Assembly (NCBI GenBank): GCA_964610345.1
Contig: CAZSVQ010000020.1
Coordinates: 1 to 15,294, forward strand
Reading direction: 5' to 3'
Length of the DNA: 15,294 nt
Source: HK-STAS-PATE-36 sp964610345
GTDB lineage: Bacteria; Patescibacteriota; Saccharimonadia; Saccharimonadales; JAGQNJ01
The position numbers were made by a program, and so were the translations under genes. Below are positions 1-6,219 of the stretch, piece by piece; position 1 is the first letter of the stretch; each line of letters opens with the position of its first letter. The notes under the pieces are model-generated. The model saw only the letters and a program-made list of their open reading frames with translations, did not search any database and was not told the origin of the DNA.

Positions 1-379
1 GGCAAGTACCGATGGTTTTGTGCTTTTTTGTTATTTGAATGAGCTGCTCCCAACCTTGGTGGTTCGGCATTATCTGCTTGATACCAGACATACCTGCCAG
101 TTCGTCAACATCTATCGCGCCCTCAAAATAATCAAGTACTGGATCGCGTTCAGGTAATATAATAAACTCAGTTTTTGAGGTCATTACCAACACTGTATCT
201 GCAAGTTGAATGCCAGTTAAATACCAAAAATTACTATCTTGCCGAAACGGGAACCCACTATCGCCCGCTCGTTGCACTAAGCCATTGGCAGTGATTACAA
301 TTAACATGTTATCTGCTAATTGTGTTTTTAGCATTTCCCGGTTATGCTCAAAAAAGCTCGAGCTAAATATTTCTTTCAT
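1..379 (-). CDS. Xaa-Pro aminopeptidase-like (M24), N-terminal fragment
   Basis: This is the first 126 codons of a gene that runs off the left edge. The reverse-strand product begins MKEIFSSSFFEHNREML and continues with a segment reading RAGDSGFPFRQDSNFWYLTG near residues 37-56. That pattern (R, DS, FWYLTG) is characteristic of the aminopeptidase P N-terminal domain (AMP_N), which precedes the metal-binding M24 creatinase-fold catalytic domain. Full family members release an N-terminal residue next to proline, in the cytoplasm. The catalytic domain lies outside the window, so activity cannot be judged. The ATG at 377-379 is chosen because the reading frame begins there right behind a TATAAT box, with no Shine-Dalgarno site. 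Identification to the AMP_N level is good; the exact subfamily (PepP or PepQ-like) is open. Confidence 0.82.
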   Translation of the reverse strand, partial: MKEIFSSSFFEHNREMLKTQLADNMLIVITANGLVQRAGDSGFPFRQDSNFWYLTGIQLADTVLVMTSKTEFIILPERDPVLDYFEGAIDVDELAGMSGIKQIMPNHQGWEQLIQITKKHKTIGTC

Positions 380-392
380 ATTCTAAGCTCTG

Positions 393-415
393 ATTATACA
401 GCAAGATTTACTTGC
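393..415 (-). promoter_or_regulatory. Promoter with palindrome in the spacer, for the aminopeptidase gene
   Basis: On the minus strand a perfect TATAAT (393-398) ends 13 nt before the ATG at 379, giving a predicted leader of only about 6 nt. Directly upstream of it is a perfect inverted repeat GCAAG-ATTTA-CTTGC at 401-415, in the space between -10 and where -35 would lie. A palindrome there would suit a repressor operator. No good -35 hexamer is visible. Confidence 0.5.
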
Positions 416-545
416 CTAAATAAAAAATAATGTGTCCCAATTTTTACTTTTTAGAGTACTATCCTACTAGCTCCAATGCTTCCACTGGGTCAGGTGTCGG
501 AGTTATTAGGAGGACTTTTTTAGAGGACTGTCCTACTAACTCTAA

Positions 546-567
546 ACCAGGGCTATACCAGGGCTAT
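546..567. repeat. 11-bp tandem direct repeat
   Basis: The unit ACCAGGGCTAT occurs twice back to back (546-556, 557-567), inside the palindrome cluster. It probably reflects slippage or local duplication in the repeat-rich intergenic region. Confidence 0.7.
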
Positions 568-582
568 GCTATCCTACAAGCT

Positions 583-668
583 AATATTATGCCACGTTTT
601 TAAATTTTTGGAGGACTGTTTTTGGAGGACTGTCCTCTAACACAAAAAATATTATGCCACGTTTTTAA
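583..668. repeat. 21-bp direct repeat pair, part of a 65-bp duplication
   Basis: An identical 21-base segment containing ATTATGCCACGTTTTTAA occurs at 583-603 and 648-668, a period of 65 bases. Each is followed by a GGAGGACTG palindrome copy, so the larger unit (AT-rich segment plus palindrome) appears to have been duplicated in tandem. A 14-base tandem, CTGTCCTCTAAACC, follows at 681-694 and 695-708. Confidence 0.75.
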
Positions 669-803
669 CCTTTAGGAGGACTGTCCTCTAAACCCTGTCC
701 TCTAAACCAATAACTCACATTATAATTGGCTCTTGCTCTTTGGTTATACCATTTTTAGGAGGACTGTCCTACTAACCATTATATAAAACTGATAATAATA
801 GTA

Positions 804-1811
804 CTATGCTTCGTATGGATAGCGGACGATTACTATACCTGATCCACCATTACCACCAACTCCACTATTACCACTACCTCCTCCTCCACCACCACGGTTT
901 ACAACTGCCGATGATCCGGTGTTTCCCCCATTTCCGGCATTTGAACCACCAGCACCATGCGTACCTAAACTATACTTAGCCCCTCCTCCACCACCAGAAC
1001 CAACTACAATCGGAGATCCATTTATGCTTGATGTTAGTCCTGAACCACCAGCACCACCAACTTGTAAAGTGGCAGCTACTCCTGAAGACAGTGCCCCTCC
1101 TCCACCTCCGCCAGCCCAGTATGCGTTACTGCCCCCATGTGACTGACCTGTACCGCCCGAATTACCTTGCGATGGAGCTGCTGCACCTCCGGCAAAGACT
1201 GTATAATAAGTTGCACCGCCACCGCCACCAGAACCACCGCCACCGCCGTTACTAGCTGAGCCACCGTAACCTCCACCAACTGCTGTAAGTCCAAAAATTG
1301 AAGAATTACTACCATTGGTACCACCACTACCACCTGAACCAACGATAACAGAATATAAAGCTGGTACTGTAGAGTTATTTGTTCCGACTAAAACCCCACC
1401 GCCACCGCCACCGCCACCAGCATAAGAACCACCACCGCCACCGCCACCAGCAACAATCAAATACTCAATATCGCCTGCTCCAGATAAAACTTCAAATGTA
1501 TTATCAGAAGTGAAAGTATGAACTCTGTAATGGACCCCTCCGTCATCTATTTCAGTTATTACACCTCCAATAGCTTCTACGGCAGTTGATGTCCATACGG
1601 TATTACTACCTATCATTAATGAAGATACGAGCGATCCTGGCCATCCGTTAGTACGTAATCCGATAAGATCTCCCGGGCTGCCATCCTCCGTTACAATATA
1701 GAGTACATTTGAATCGGTAGCGTCTGCAATATTGGAAATAATAGCAGTATCAGTTGGTAGAATTTCACCAATTTCTACCCATTGGCCATTAATCCGTAAA
1801 CGCCTACCCAT
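804..1811 (-). CDS. Glycine-rich domain protein (tail-fibre/adhesin-like)
   Basis: The 335-residue product has an N-terminal part of about 95 residues (starting MGRRLRINGQWVEIGEI), then a segment HYRVHTFTSDNTFEVL leading into YLIVAGGGGGGG near 117-128. About 200 residues of glycine-dominated sequence with runs of up to eight Gly follow, and the protein closes with GIVIVRYPYEA. The YLIVAGGG...GGSGIVIVRY frame is the signature of the glycine-rich domain found in many phage tail fibres, adhesins and environmental surface proteins, where Gly runs can form polyglycine-II helices. No signal peptide or membrane segment is visible, so export is unexplained. The ATG follows the stop of the upstream collagen-like gene after only 3 nt (TAG-cat-ATG), so the pair is probably translationally coupled. 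The gene is low-complexity; binding target is unknown. Confidence 0.8.
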   Translation of the reverse strand: MGRRLRINGQWVEIGEILPTDTAIISNIADATDSNVLYIVTEDGSPGDLIGLRTNGWPGSLVSSLMIGSNTVWTSTAVEAIGGVITEIDDGGVHYRVHTFTSDNTFEVLSGAGDIEYLIVAGGGGGGGSYAGGGGGGGGVLVGTNNSTVPALYSVIVGSGGSGGTNGSNSSIFGLTAVGGGYGGSASNGGGGGSGGGGGATYYTVFAGGAAAPSQGNSGGTGQSHGGSNAYWAGGGGGGALSSGVAATLQVGGAGGSGLTSSINGSPIVVGSGGGGGAKYSLGTHGAGGSNAGNGGNTGSSAVVNRGGGGGGSGNSGVGGNGGSGIVIVRYPYEA

Positions 1812-1814
1812 ATG

Positions 1815-2246
1815 CTAGTATGTAGTCCATTCGTCAATTAGATCAACCAATATAAACCCATCATCCTCTGGATCCTGAGTCTCTGGACCACGAAATTCCC
1901 TTGGTTGGCCAACTAAAGGGCTCCCACCATTAGCGGGTACATAGTGAACATTGTTCCATATATATATAAAAGCCACTGACGGTGCTTCAATTGCACCTGT
2001 TGCACCGGTTGGGCCTTGTGGTCCAGTAGCTCCAGTTGGGCCAATGGCTCCGGTTGGTCCGTCATTGCCTTGAGCACCTGTTGCTCCGATTGAGCCTGTT
2101 GCACCAGTAGGTCCTGTGGCTCCAGTGGGAACAGCAATAGAACCAGATTTAATGGTACCGTCTGGGTTATGGGATACACTTAGATATTCATTGAGGATAT
2201 TACCCCATTGACCTCCATCACTACCAGGAATAGGTAATCTAGGCAT
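1815..2246 (-). CDS. Collagen-like protein with tail-fibre-type N-terminus
   Basis: The 143-residue product opens with MPRLPIPGSDGGQWGNILN and then EYLSVSHNPDGTIK, an N-terminal module (P-PG-D-G-WG-ILN ... HN-DGT-K) that I recognise from tail-fibre-like and surface proteins. Residues 42-86 are fifteen uninterrupted Gly-X-Y triplets, mostly GAT, GPT, GPQ and GAI, which should form a collagen-type trimeric stalk. A C-terminal part of about 57 residues (EAPSVAFIYIWNNVHYV onward) looks globular and ends in DEWTTY. It is the first gene of a two-gene unit with the glycine-rich protein. A GGGGAG stretch 12 nt before the ATG may be a weak ribosome site. No signal peptide is seen. It may be a structural stalk with the next gene product as tip; this is inference from order and domain type. 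Confidence 0.78.
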   Translation of the reverse strand: MPRLPIPGSDGGQWGNILNEYLSVSHNPDGTIKSGSIAVPTGATGPTGATGSIGATGAQGNDGPTGAIGPTGATGPQGPTGATGAIEAPSVAFIYIWNNVHYVPANGGSPLVGQPREFRGPETQDPEDDGFILVDLIDEWTTY

Positions 2247-2287
2247 GGTTATTGTATTCTCCCCAAAAGCTTTAGCATGTTAGGTAT

Positions 2288-2296
2288 ATTTTAGCA
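2288..2296 (-). promoter_or_regulatory. Extended -10 promoter for the collagen-like/glycine-rich pair
   Basis: The minus strand reads TGCTAAAAT (extended -10, TGn plus TAAAAT) about 42 nt upstream of the ATG at 2246. No convincing -35 hexamer is seen. It is the best candidate in the gap between this unit and the isolated palindrome at 2329-2350. Confidence 0.4.
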
Positions 2297-2328
2297 TAAG
2301 TTAAAATTGAATAATAATTCTATAGTTA

Positions 2329-2350
2329 TGAAGGAGGACAGTCCTCATGA
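2329..2350. repeat. Isolated copy of the AGGAC/GTCCT palindrome
   Basis: GAGGACAGTCCTC (2333-2345) is the same palindrome as in the 451-777 cluster, in the opposite orientation of its central base, flanked by tgaag and atgaa. With the cluster it brackets the collagen-like/glycine-rich gene pair on both sides. Confidence 0.65.
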
Positions 2351-2362
2351 AGTGTGATTTTA

Positions 2363-2371
2363 TGGTATAAT
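2363..2371 (+). promoter_or_regulatory. Orphan extended -10 element
   Basis: TGGTATAAT on the plus strand is a perfect extended -10 and matches that of dedA (10450-10458). Nothing convincing follows: the only downstream plus-strand reading frame is a 16-codon one starting at the GTG at 2376, running into the 3' end of uvrC. It could drive a small or antisense RNA over uvrC, or be chance. Confidence 0.25.
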
Positions 2372-2402
2372 TACTGTGTTAACCGAAGGGGTCACTTCTT
2401 TG

Positions 2403-2418
2403 AAAAAACAATCTTGTT
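2403..2418 (-). terminator. Weak U-rich terminator after uvrC
   Basis: Just past the uvrC stop the minus strand reads AACAAGATTGTT followed by four more T, giving a 4-bp AACA/TGTT stem and a T run. The stem is short and AT-rich, so this is only a possible intrinsic terminator. Confidence 0.25.
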
Positions 2419-2420
2419 GG

Positions 2421-3902
2421 CTATAAATATTTGCGGATTTGACTAGCTTTTTTATTGCCGACAACTTTAGCTATATCGCTTGTGGTTGCCTGTTTTATGG
2501 CACTTAGTGATCCGAATGATTTTAGTAAAGTCTGCTTTGTTACTTTACCGACACCAGGGATTTCATCTAGCAGGCTTTTTGTCTGTCTCTCACGTTTTAA
2601 TACAGTGTGGTAGCTAACTGCAAACCGGTGTGACTCATCTCGTACACGCTGTAGCAACTTAACAATATTTGTATTATTGGGCAGGTCAACAAGTGTAAAG
2701 TCGTCACTAACCCGGCTAAAACCACGCAGTCTTAAAACAACTTCTTGATTTAAAGCAGTATGCGGCCAGTCATTACGCACCACAATTTCTTCGCGCTTTT
2801 TAGCAAGACCAATTACTGGCAACTTAATATCTTTATCTCTCAGGACAGCTATGGCAGACTCAAGCTGGCCTTTACCACCATCAATCAACAGTAAATCTGG
2901 CTTACCCCAAGCTTTAATGTTTTTGTCACTAAACCGGCGTGACATTGCTTCGTGCATGTGGGCAAAATCATCATTGCCCGGAACACGCATTTTAAATTTA
3001 CGGTAACTAGCTTTATCTGACGCACCATTTACAAAAACTACCATACTTGCTACTGTGTCGGTGCCAGACATATGACTTATGTCGTACCCCTCAATACGCC
3101 TTGGCGGTTTCTTAAGACTTAACAAATCGGTTAATTCTATCAAGGCATGATCTTTAGATATATCTAAAAATTCTTTGTCAGAAAAAATAACTTGTTGGCT
3201 AAGGTTTTTTAAAGCAAATAATTGATTACGCGCCTGAGCTGCCTTTTCGAATTCTGAATTTTTTGCATATGTTTTCATATCTTTTTCTAGTTCTGAAATT
3301 AAGGTTTTACGCTGGCCTTTTAATACTCGTACTAGCTTTTTAAGGCTAGCCTTGTAAGCATTTTCACTTAATTCTCCGGTTTCTGGCCCTGGGCATAAGC
3401 CCAAATGAACTTGCAAACAAGCCCGTTTAGGCAAAGTTGTGTGAGTAGAATACGGAAAAGCTCGACGCAAATATTTAAGTGCCTTTTTAAGTGCCAGTGC
3501 ACTTAAATATGGGCCGTAATAGTCTGCGCTATCATCTATCGGACGACGAGTATAAGTGAGGTTAGGATATTTGTCTTTAAAATTAATACGCAGGTAAGTC
3601 ATAGATTTATCGTCACGGAGCAAAATATTATACTTTGGCATATACCGACGTATCATTTCGGCCTCTAAAAATAAAGCTTCTACTTCGCTATCAACAACTT
3701 GCCAATCAGTATCAGCAATATCAGCCACTAGCAGTTCTGTCTTTGGGTCACGACTGCGCGAAACTTGAAAATACTGCCTTACTCGGTTGCGTAATACCGC
3801 TGCCTTACCAACATATATAATCTCGCCAGTTTTATCTTTATGAAAATAAATTCCTGGTGATTTTGGCAAATCTTTTAATTTTTGCTCTAACTTTTTATTC
3901 AC
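2421..3902 (-). CDS. uvrC: UvrABC excinuclease subunit C (shortened)
   Basis: UvrC cuts DNA on both sides of a lesion in nucleotide excision repair after UvrA/UvrB recognition. The 493-residue product has all main parts: GIY-YIG nuclease (GIY 17-19, YVG 30-32; 3' incision), a UVR motif (EFEKAAQARNQL, about 217-228; UvrB contact), the RNase H-like C-terminal nuclease with D274 (YDISH), D341 (LLIDGG) and H426 (RDESHRF) for 5' incision, and helix-hairpin-helix motifs from IPGVGK (448) to the end. It is about 100 residues shorter than typical UvrC near 600. Of the four cysteines that bind an Fe-S cluster in the E. coli protein only two remain (C162, C170; the second reads CPGPET). The start is GTG at 3902; a TATAAT ends 7 nt before it and there is no Shine-Dalgarno site. 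Confidence 0.96.
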   Translation of the reverse strand: MNKKLEQKLKDLPKSPGIYFHKDKTGEIIYVGKAAVLRNRVRQYFQVSRSRDPKTELLVADIADTDWQVVDSEVEALFLEAEMIRRYMPKYNILLRDDKSMTYLRINFKDKYPNLTYTRRPIDDSADYYGPYLSALALKKALKYLRRAFPYSTHTTLPKRACLQVHLGLCPGPETGELSENAYKASLKKLVRVLKGQRKTLISELEKDMKTYAKNSEFEKAAQARNQLFALKNLSQQVIFSDKEFLDISKDHALIELTDLLSLKKPPRRIEGYDISHMSGTDTVASMVVFVNGASDKASYRKFKMRVPGNDDFAHMHEAMSRRFSDKNIKAWGKPDLLLIDGGKGQLESAIAVLRDKDIKLPVIGLAKKREEIVVRNDWPHTALNQEVVLRLRGFSRVSDDFTLVDLPNNTNIVKLLQRVRDESHRFAVSYHTVLKRERQTKSLLDEIPGVGKVTKQTLLKSFGSLSAIKQATTSDIAKVVGNKKASQIRKYL

Positions 3903-3909
3903 CTTGCTT

Positions 3910-3915
3910 ATTATA
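3910..3915 (-). promoter_or_regulatory. uvrC -10 box, leaderless start
   Basis: TATAAT on the minus strand is followed by AAGCAAG and then the GTG start, so the expected first transcribed base falls on or one base before the start codon. The -35 region is poor (about CTTCTT at 17 nt). It sits in the 28-nt gap after the hydrolase gene, so uvrC can be expressed on its own. Confidence 0.6.
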
Positions 3916-3930
3916 CTTTAAAAGCCAAAG

Positions 3931-6072
3931 CTAAGAAGTTATTTGCTTTAGTTGTGCTAAAATTTGTTTTGCTGCTTCTTGATAGCCTTCTTTTGTAAGG
4001 TGTACCTCGTCTTCGGCAAACGTCAAATTACTTGAATCAATAGGTACGACATAAGCATTTTTATAATCATCTAAAACATCATCTAGCATCTGGTTTCGTC
4101 TGTTGCGACGTTCTGCGCTTTTTGTGCCATTTTTATACGAGTAATTTTGTATAAAAGCCAACTTGGCATTTGGGTTAATCTGATTAATCCGTTCTATTGC
4201 TTGAACAACTCCTTGCTTGTATTGCTCATCAGATTCTACGGCATTTGTACCTAGACCAATTACAACTATATTAGATTCAGCAATCGCGGCTTGGTTTTGC
4301 TCAATTGCTAACATACCACTAAAGTCACCCCCAACTAATGGTCGGCTTTCTTTAGCGTCGATATGGCTAATTTCAAGCCCGAATGATTCATCAATAGTTG
4401 CAATCCCTCCAAACTTATCATACCCAACAGATAAAGAATCACCGATTAATGCAACTTTAGGCATTTTAACTTGTTGTTTTTCTTTGCTTTTTAGATATGC
4501 CTCTCTGGCACTAATTAATAATAACTTCATTCTTTGCGCACGCTCTAATCCGCCATGTGCCATATTCCCAGCTTTGTCTTCATCGTACCTACCAAAGCCG
4601 TCATTACAAGGCACGCCCGCCCATTCGGCGCATAGATCCTCAAGTGCCTCTTCAACAGTCGTATCACCCCCCATAAGAAAATTTGTAACTTTTGGCCGTT
4701 TTATTCCACCCAGAATTAAGTAAGTTGCTAACTCACGCTGGGCAGATTCATCGTACGGCCTACTCGTATCAATACCAGTGTTTACTACGGCACCATTTAG
4801 CGTCCCTTCTACGATTTGCCAGCGCCCAGTGGCAAAGATCTTGCCTTCAGCTTGTAAATCTAAAACCTCTTGAATAGTCAACTGGCTTAAGTTACGGTCA
4901 CCCAACAGTTCATAATATTTATCACTACCTACTGTGGTATCACCAGCAGTACCCGTGTTAATCGAATCAAAGCCACCTTCGCCTTTAGCAATTTCATCCA
5001 TTAATGCATTAATTTCAGGGCTATTAAACTCATGCTTGTTTGTAGCTTTTGAAACGCCTTCTATGCCTACACCTGCCTCATAGTCAGAGAAAATCTGACT
5101 TTTTAATTTTTCTAAATCTTGTTCTGGCCTTTCTCCACCGTCTGCAAAATCCTTTAAATCTGTATTCTTAAAGACATCAGAGCCCTGAACATGACCATGA
5201 TTGTTATGATTATCTAACTCTTTAACCCTTTCATCTGGAGGATTTGGTGTATTGTAGAGTATATTCTTGACCAATGGTTGATCATTAATGTGCAAAGAAA
5301 GCATAAATTTAAGCATTTCATCATCTAATTCACTGTTATAATTTTCATTTTGTATATTTTTATTAATGCCCCCTTCAATACTATTAATTTTGAAAACTGG
5401 ACCATCTGCAACTTTGTGTCCATTAATAATGTCGCATTTTAGGGAAGAAGTAATGTCAAATTGTGACCCCCAATGCGAAACATGACCTTCTAGCGAAGAA
5501 AAATCTCCAAACCTAACACATGATTCTTTATATAAATCTGCAAATTTTTGATTAGACGATATAACTTGATTAAACTTATATGCAGATGCGAGAGCTATTG
5601 AAATCATGGGAGCCGTAGCTAATCGTTCTTTATCTGGAGTTTCAGTTGAAAATTCATAATTTAAGCCTGGTAAATTTAGTAAATTTGCTGGAGGCATTGC
5701 TCTAATTTGGCCAAACTCTAAACCACTTGGCAAATCATATCTAGGATGAAAAATCGGAGAGTATGCAACATAATGATTTAGCGCCCCTAGGTCTCCAGTT
5801 TGCGATGCTACTTGTAGCGCATTTTGAATTGCATTTGTTTCTGCAGTGTATTTTGCTTCTGGCGTCATTAATGCAACATCCTCTGTGCTTTGGTTAGGTA
5901 TTGAATTATCAATTGGGCTGTTGCGGTTATACATTGCAAATCCTGTTAAAACCACCATACCAATTGCCATTACACGCTTAAAAGACGATGGCTGATATTG
6001 CTCAACCTCGGAAAGTTCATGTATGCTTGGGTTATAATTTTGTACCTCAAAAGGGCGAATATCTTGGGTCAT
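3931..6072 (-). CDS. Membrane-anchored three-domain cell-wall hydrolase (MepA-like + lysozyme-like + SGNH)
   Basis: Numbering below counts from an in-frame TTG at 6081 (716 aa); I prefer the ATG at 6072 (713 aa), the first ATG after a strong promoter. Residues 37-51 form one membrane helix after a KR pair, predicting a cytoplasmic N-terminus and an external body. Residues 150-300 resemble penicillin-insensitive murein endopeptidase: GDFSSLEGHVSHWGSQFDI (192-210), a hydrophobic stretch with LHINDQPLVKNILY, and HNNHGHV (292-298), fitting the His/Asp and HxHV zinc motifs. Residues 350-530 are lysozyme-like: EIAKGEGG (363-370, probable catalytic Glu368) and FATGRWQIVEGTL (416-428). Residues 541-716 are an SGNH esterase: GDSLS (547-551), GLGTN (609-613), DEVHL (691-695). 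Together these could cut the peptide, the glycan and an ester on peptidoglycan. The SGNH assignment is very firm, lysozyme-like firm, MepA-like moderate. Confidence 0.85.
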   Translation of the reverse strand: MTQDIRPFEVQNYNPSIHELSEVEQYQPSSFKRVMAIGMVVLTGFAMYNRNSPIDNSIPNQSTEDVALMTPEAKYTAETNAIQNALQVASQTGDLGALNHYVAYSPIFHPRYDLPSGLEFGQIRAMPPANLLNLPGLNYEFSTETPDKERLATAPMISIALASAYKFNQVISSNQKFADLYKESCVRFGDFSSLEGHVSHWGSQFDITSSLKCDIINGHKVADGPVFKINSIEGGINKNIQNENYNSELDDEMLKFMLSLHINDQPLVKNILYNTPNPPDERVKELDNHNNHGHVQGSDVFKNTDLKDFADGGERPEQDLEKLKSQIFSDYEAGVGIEGVSKATNKHEFNSPEINALMDEIAKGEGGFDSINTGTAGDTTVGSDKYYELLGDRNLSQLTIQEVLDLQAEGKIFATGRWQIVEGTLNGAVVNTGIDTSRPYDESAQRELATYLILGGIKRPKVTNFLMGGDTTVEEALEDLCAEWAGVPCNDGFGRYDEDKAGNMAHGGLERAQRMKLLLISAREAYLKSKEKQQVKMPKVALIGDSLSVGYDKFGGIATIDESFGLEISHIDAKESRPLVGGDFSGMLAIEQNQAAIAESNIVVIGLGTNAVESDEQYKQGVVQAIERINQINPNAKLAFIQNYSYKNGTKSAERRNRRNQMLDDVLDDYKNAYVVPIDSSNLTFAEDEVHLTKEGYQEAAKQILAQLKQITS

Positions 6073-6094
6073 AATAATCAATTCTAAAGCTTTT

Positions 6095-6124
6095 ATTATA
6101 TCACACTTATTGACTTCTGGTCAA
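6095..6124 (-). promoter_or_regulatory. Consensus sigma-70 promoter of the hydrolase gene
   Basis: Minus strand TTGACC (6119-6124), an 18-nt spacer and TATAAT (6095-6100). Transcription should start near 6088, about 16 nt before the ATG at 6072. It is the best -35/-10 pair in the window. Its -35 box is one arm of the palindrome TTGAC-TTCTG-GTCAA (6110-6124), whose other arm is the -35 box of the divergent promoter. Confidence 0.75.
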
Positions 6125-6138
6125 TGTTATGATATTAT
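6110..6138 (+). promoter_or_regulatory. Divergent promoter for the GC-rich membrane protein gene
   Basis: Plus strand TTGACT (6110-6115), a 17-nt spacer and TATTAT (6133-6138). Predicted start is near 6145, leaving a leader of about 75 nt before the ATG at 6220. The two divergent promoters interlock, so occupancy by polymerase or a regulator at 6110-6124 would affect both. Confidence 0.6.
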
Positions 6139-6167
6139 GAATCATTCTGCCAACACCGGTAGAACGT

Positions 6168-6181
6168 GACCAGCAATGGTC
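6168..6181 (+). promoter_or_regulatory. GNRA-loop hairpin in the 5' leader
   Basis: GACCA-GCAA-TGGTC is a perfect 5-bp stem closed by a GNRA-type tetraloop, inside the predicted leader of the gene at 6220. It may stabilise the mRNA; no riboswitch class is recognised. Confidence 0.4.
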
Positions 6182-6219
6182 TTGACAATCCGTCCCTCCC
6201 AACAGAAAGGTAGGCAAAG

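Larger units (their letters stand above)
451..777. repeat. Cluster of short palindromic repeats (non-coding 380-803)
   Basis: The 424-base stretch between the aminopeptidase gene and the glycine-rich gene holds no convincing ORF. It carries a family of near-identical palindromes whose core is AGGAC-T-GTCCT, extended outward to TTAG(G/A) on the left and (A/C)CTAA or CTCTAA on the right. Full copies lie at 520-539, 620-640, 671-692 and 753-776. A degenerate copy is at 451-470. Half copies are at 506-516, 610-618 and 695-708. The spacing is irregular (about 30 to 100 bases) and spacers are not of equal length, so this is a REP- or MITE-like family, not CRISPR. Several copies contain AGGAGGA on the plus strand, the sequence of a strong Shine-Dalgarno site. 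Another copy lies at 2329-2350. Function is unknown. Confidence 0.8.

Noticed and set aside
451..777. CRISPR array
   Set aside because: The repeated units are short palindromes with irregular spacing, spacers share sequence with each other, and there are no cas genes nearby.
919..1342. Proline-rich and valine-rich ORFs opposite or within the glycine-rich gene
   Set aside because: They result from reading GGN-repeat DNA in other frames; no start signals or domains.
4217..4723. 168-codon plus-strand ORF
   Set aside because: Antisense to the lysozyme/SGNH part of the hydrolase gene; composition is that of a shadow frame and there is no ribosome site.
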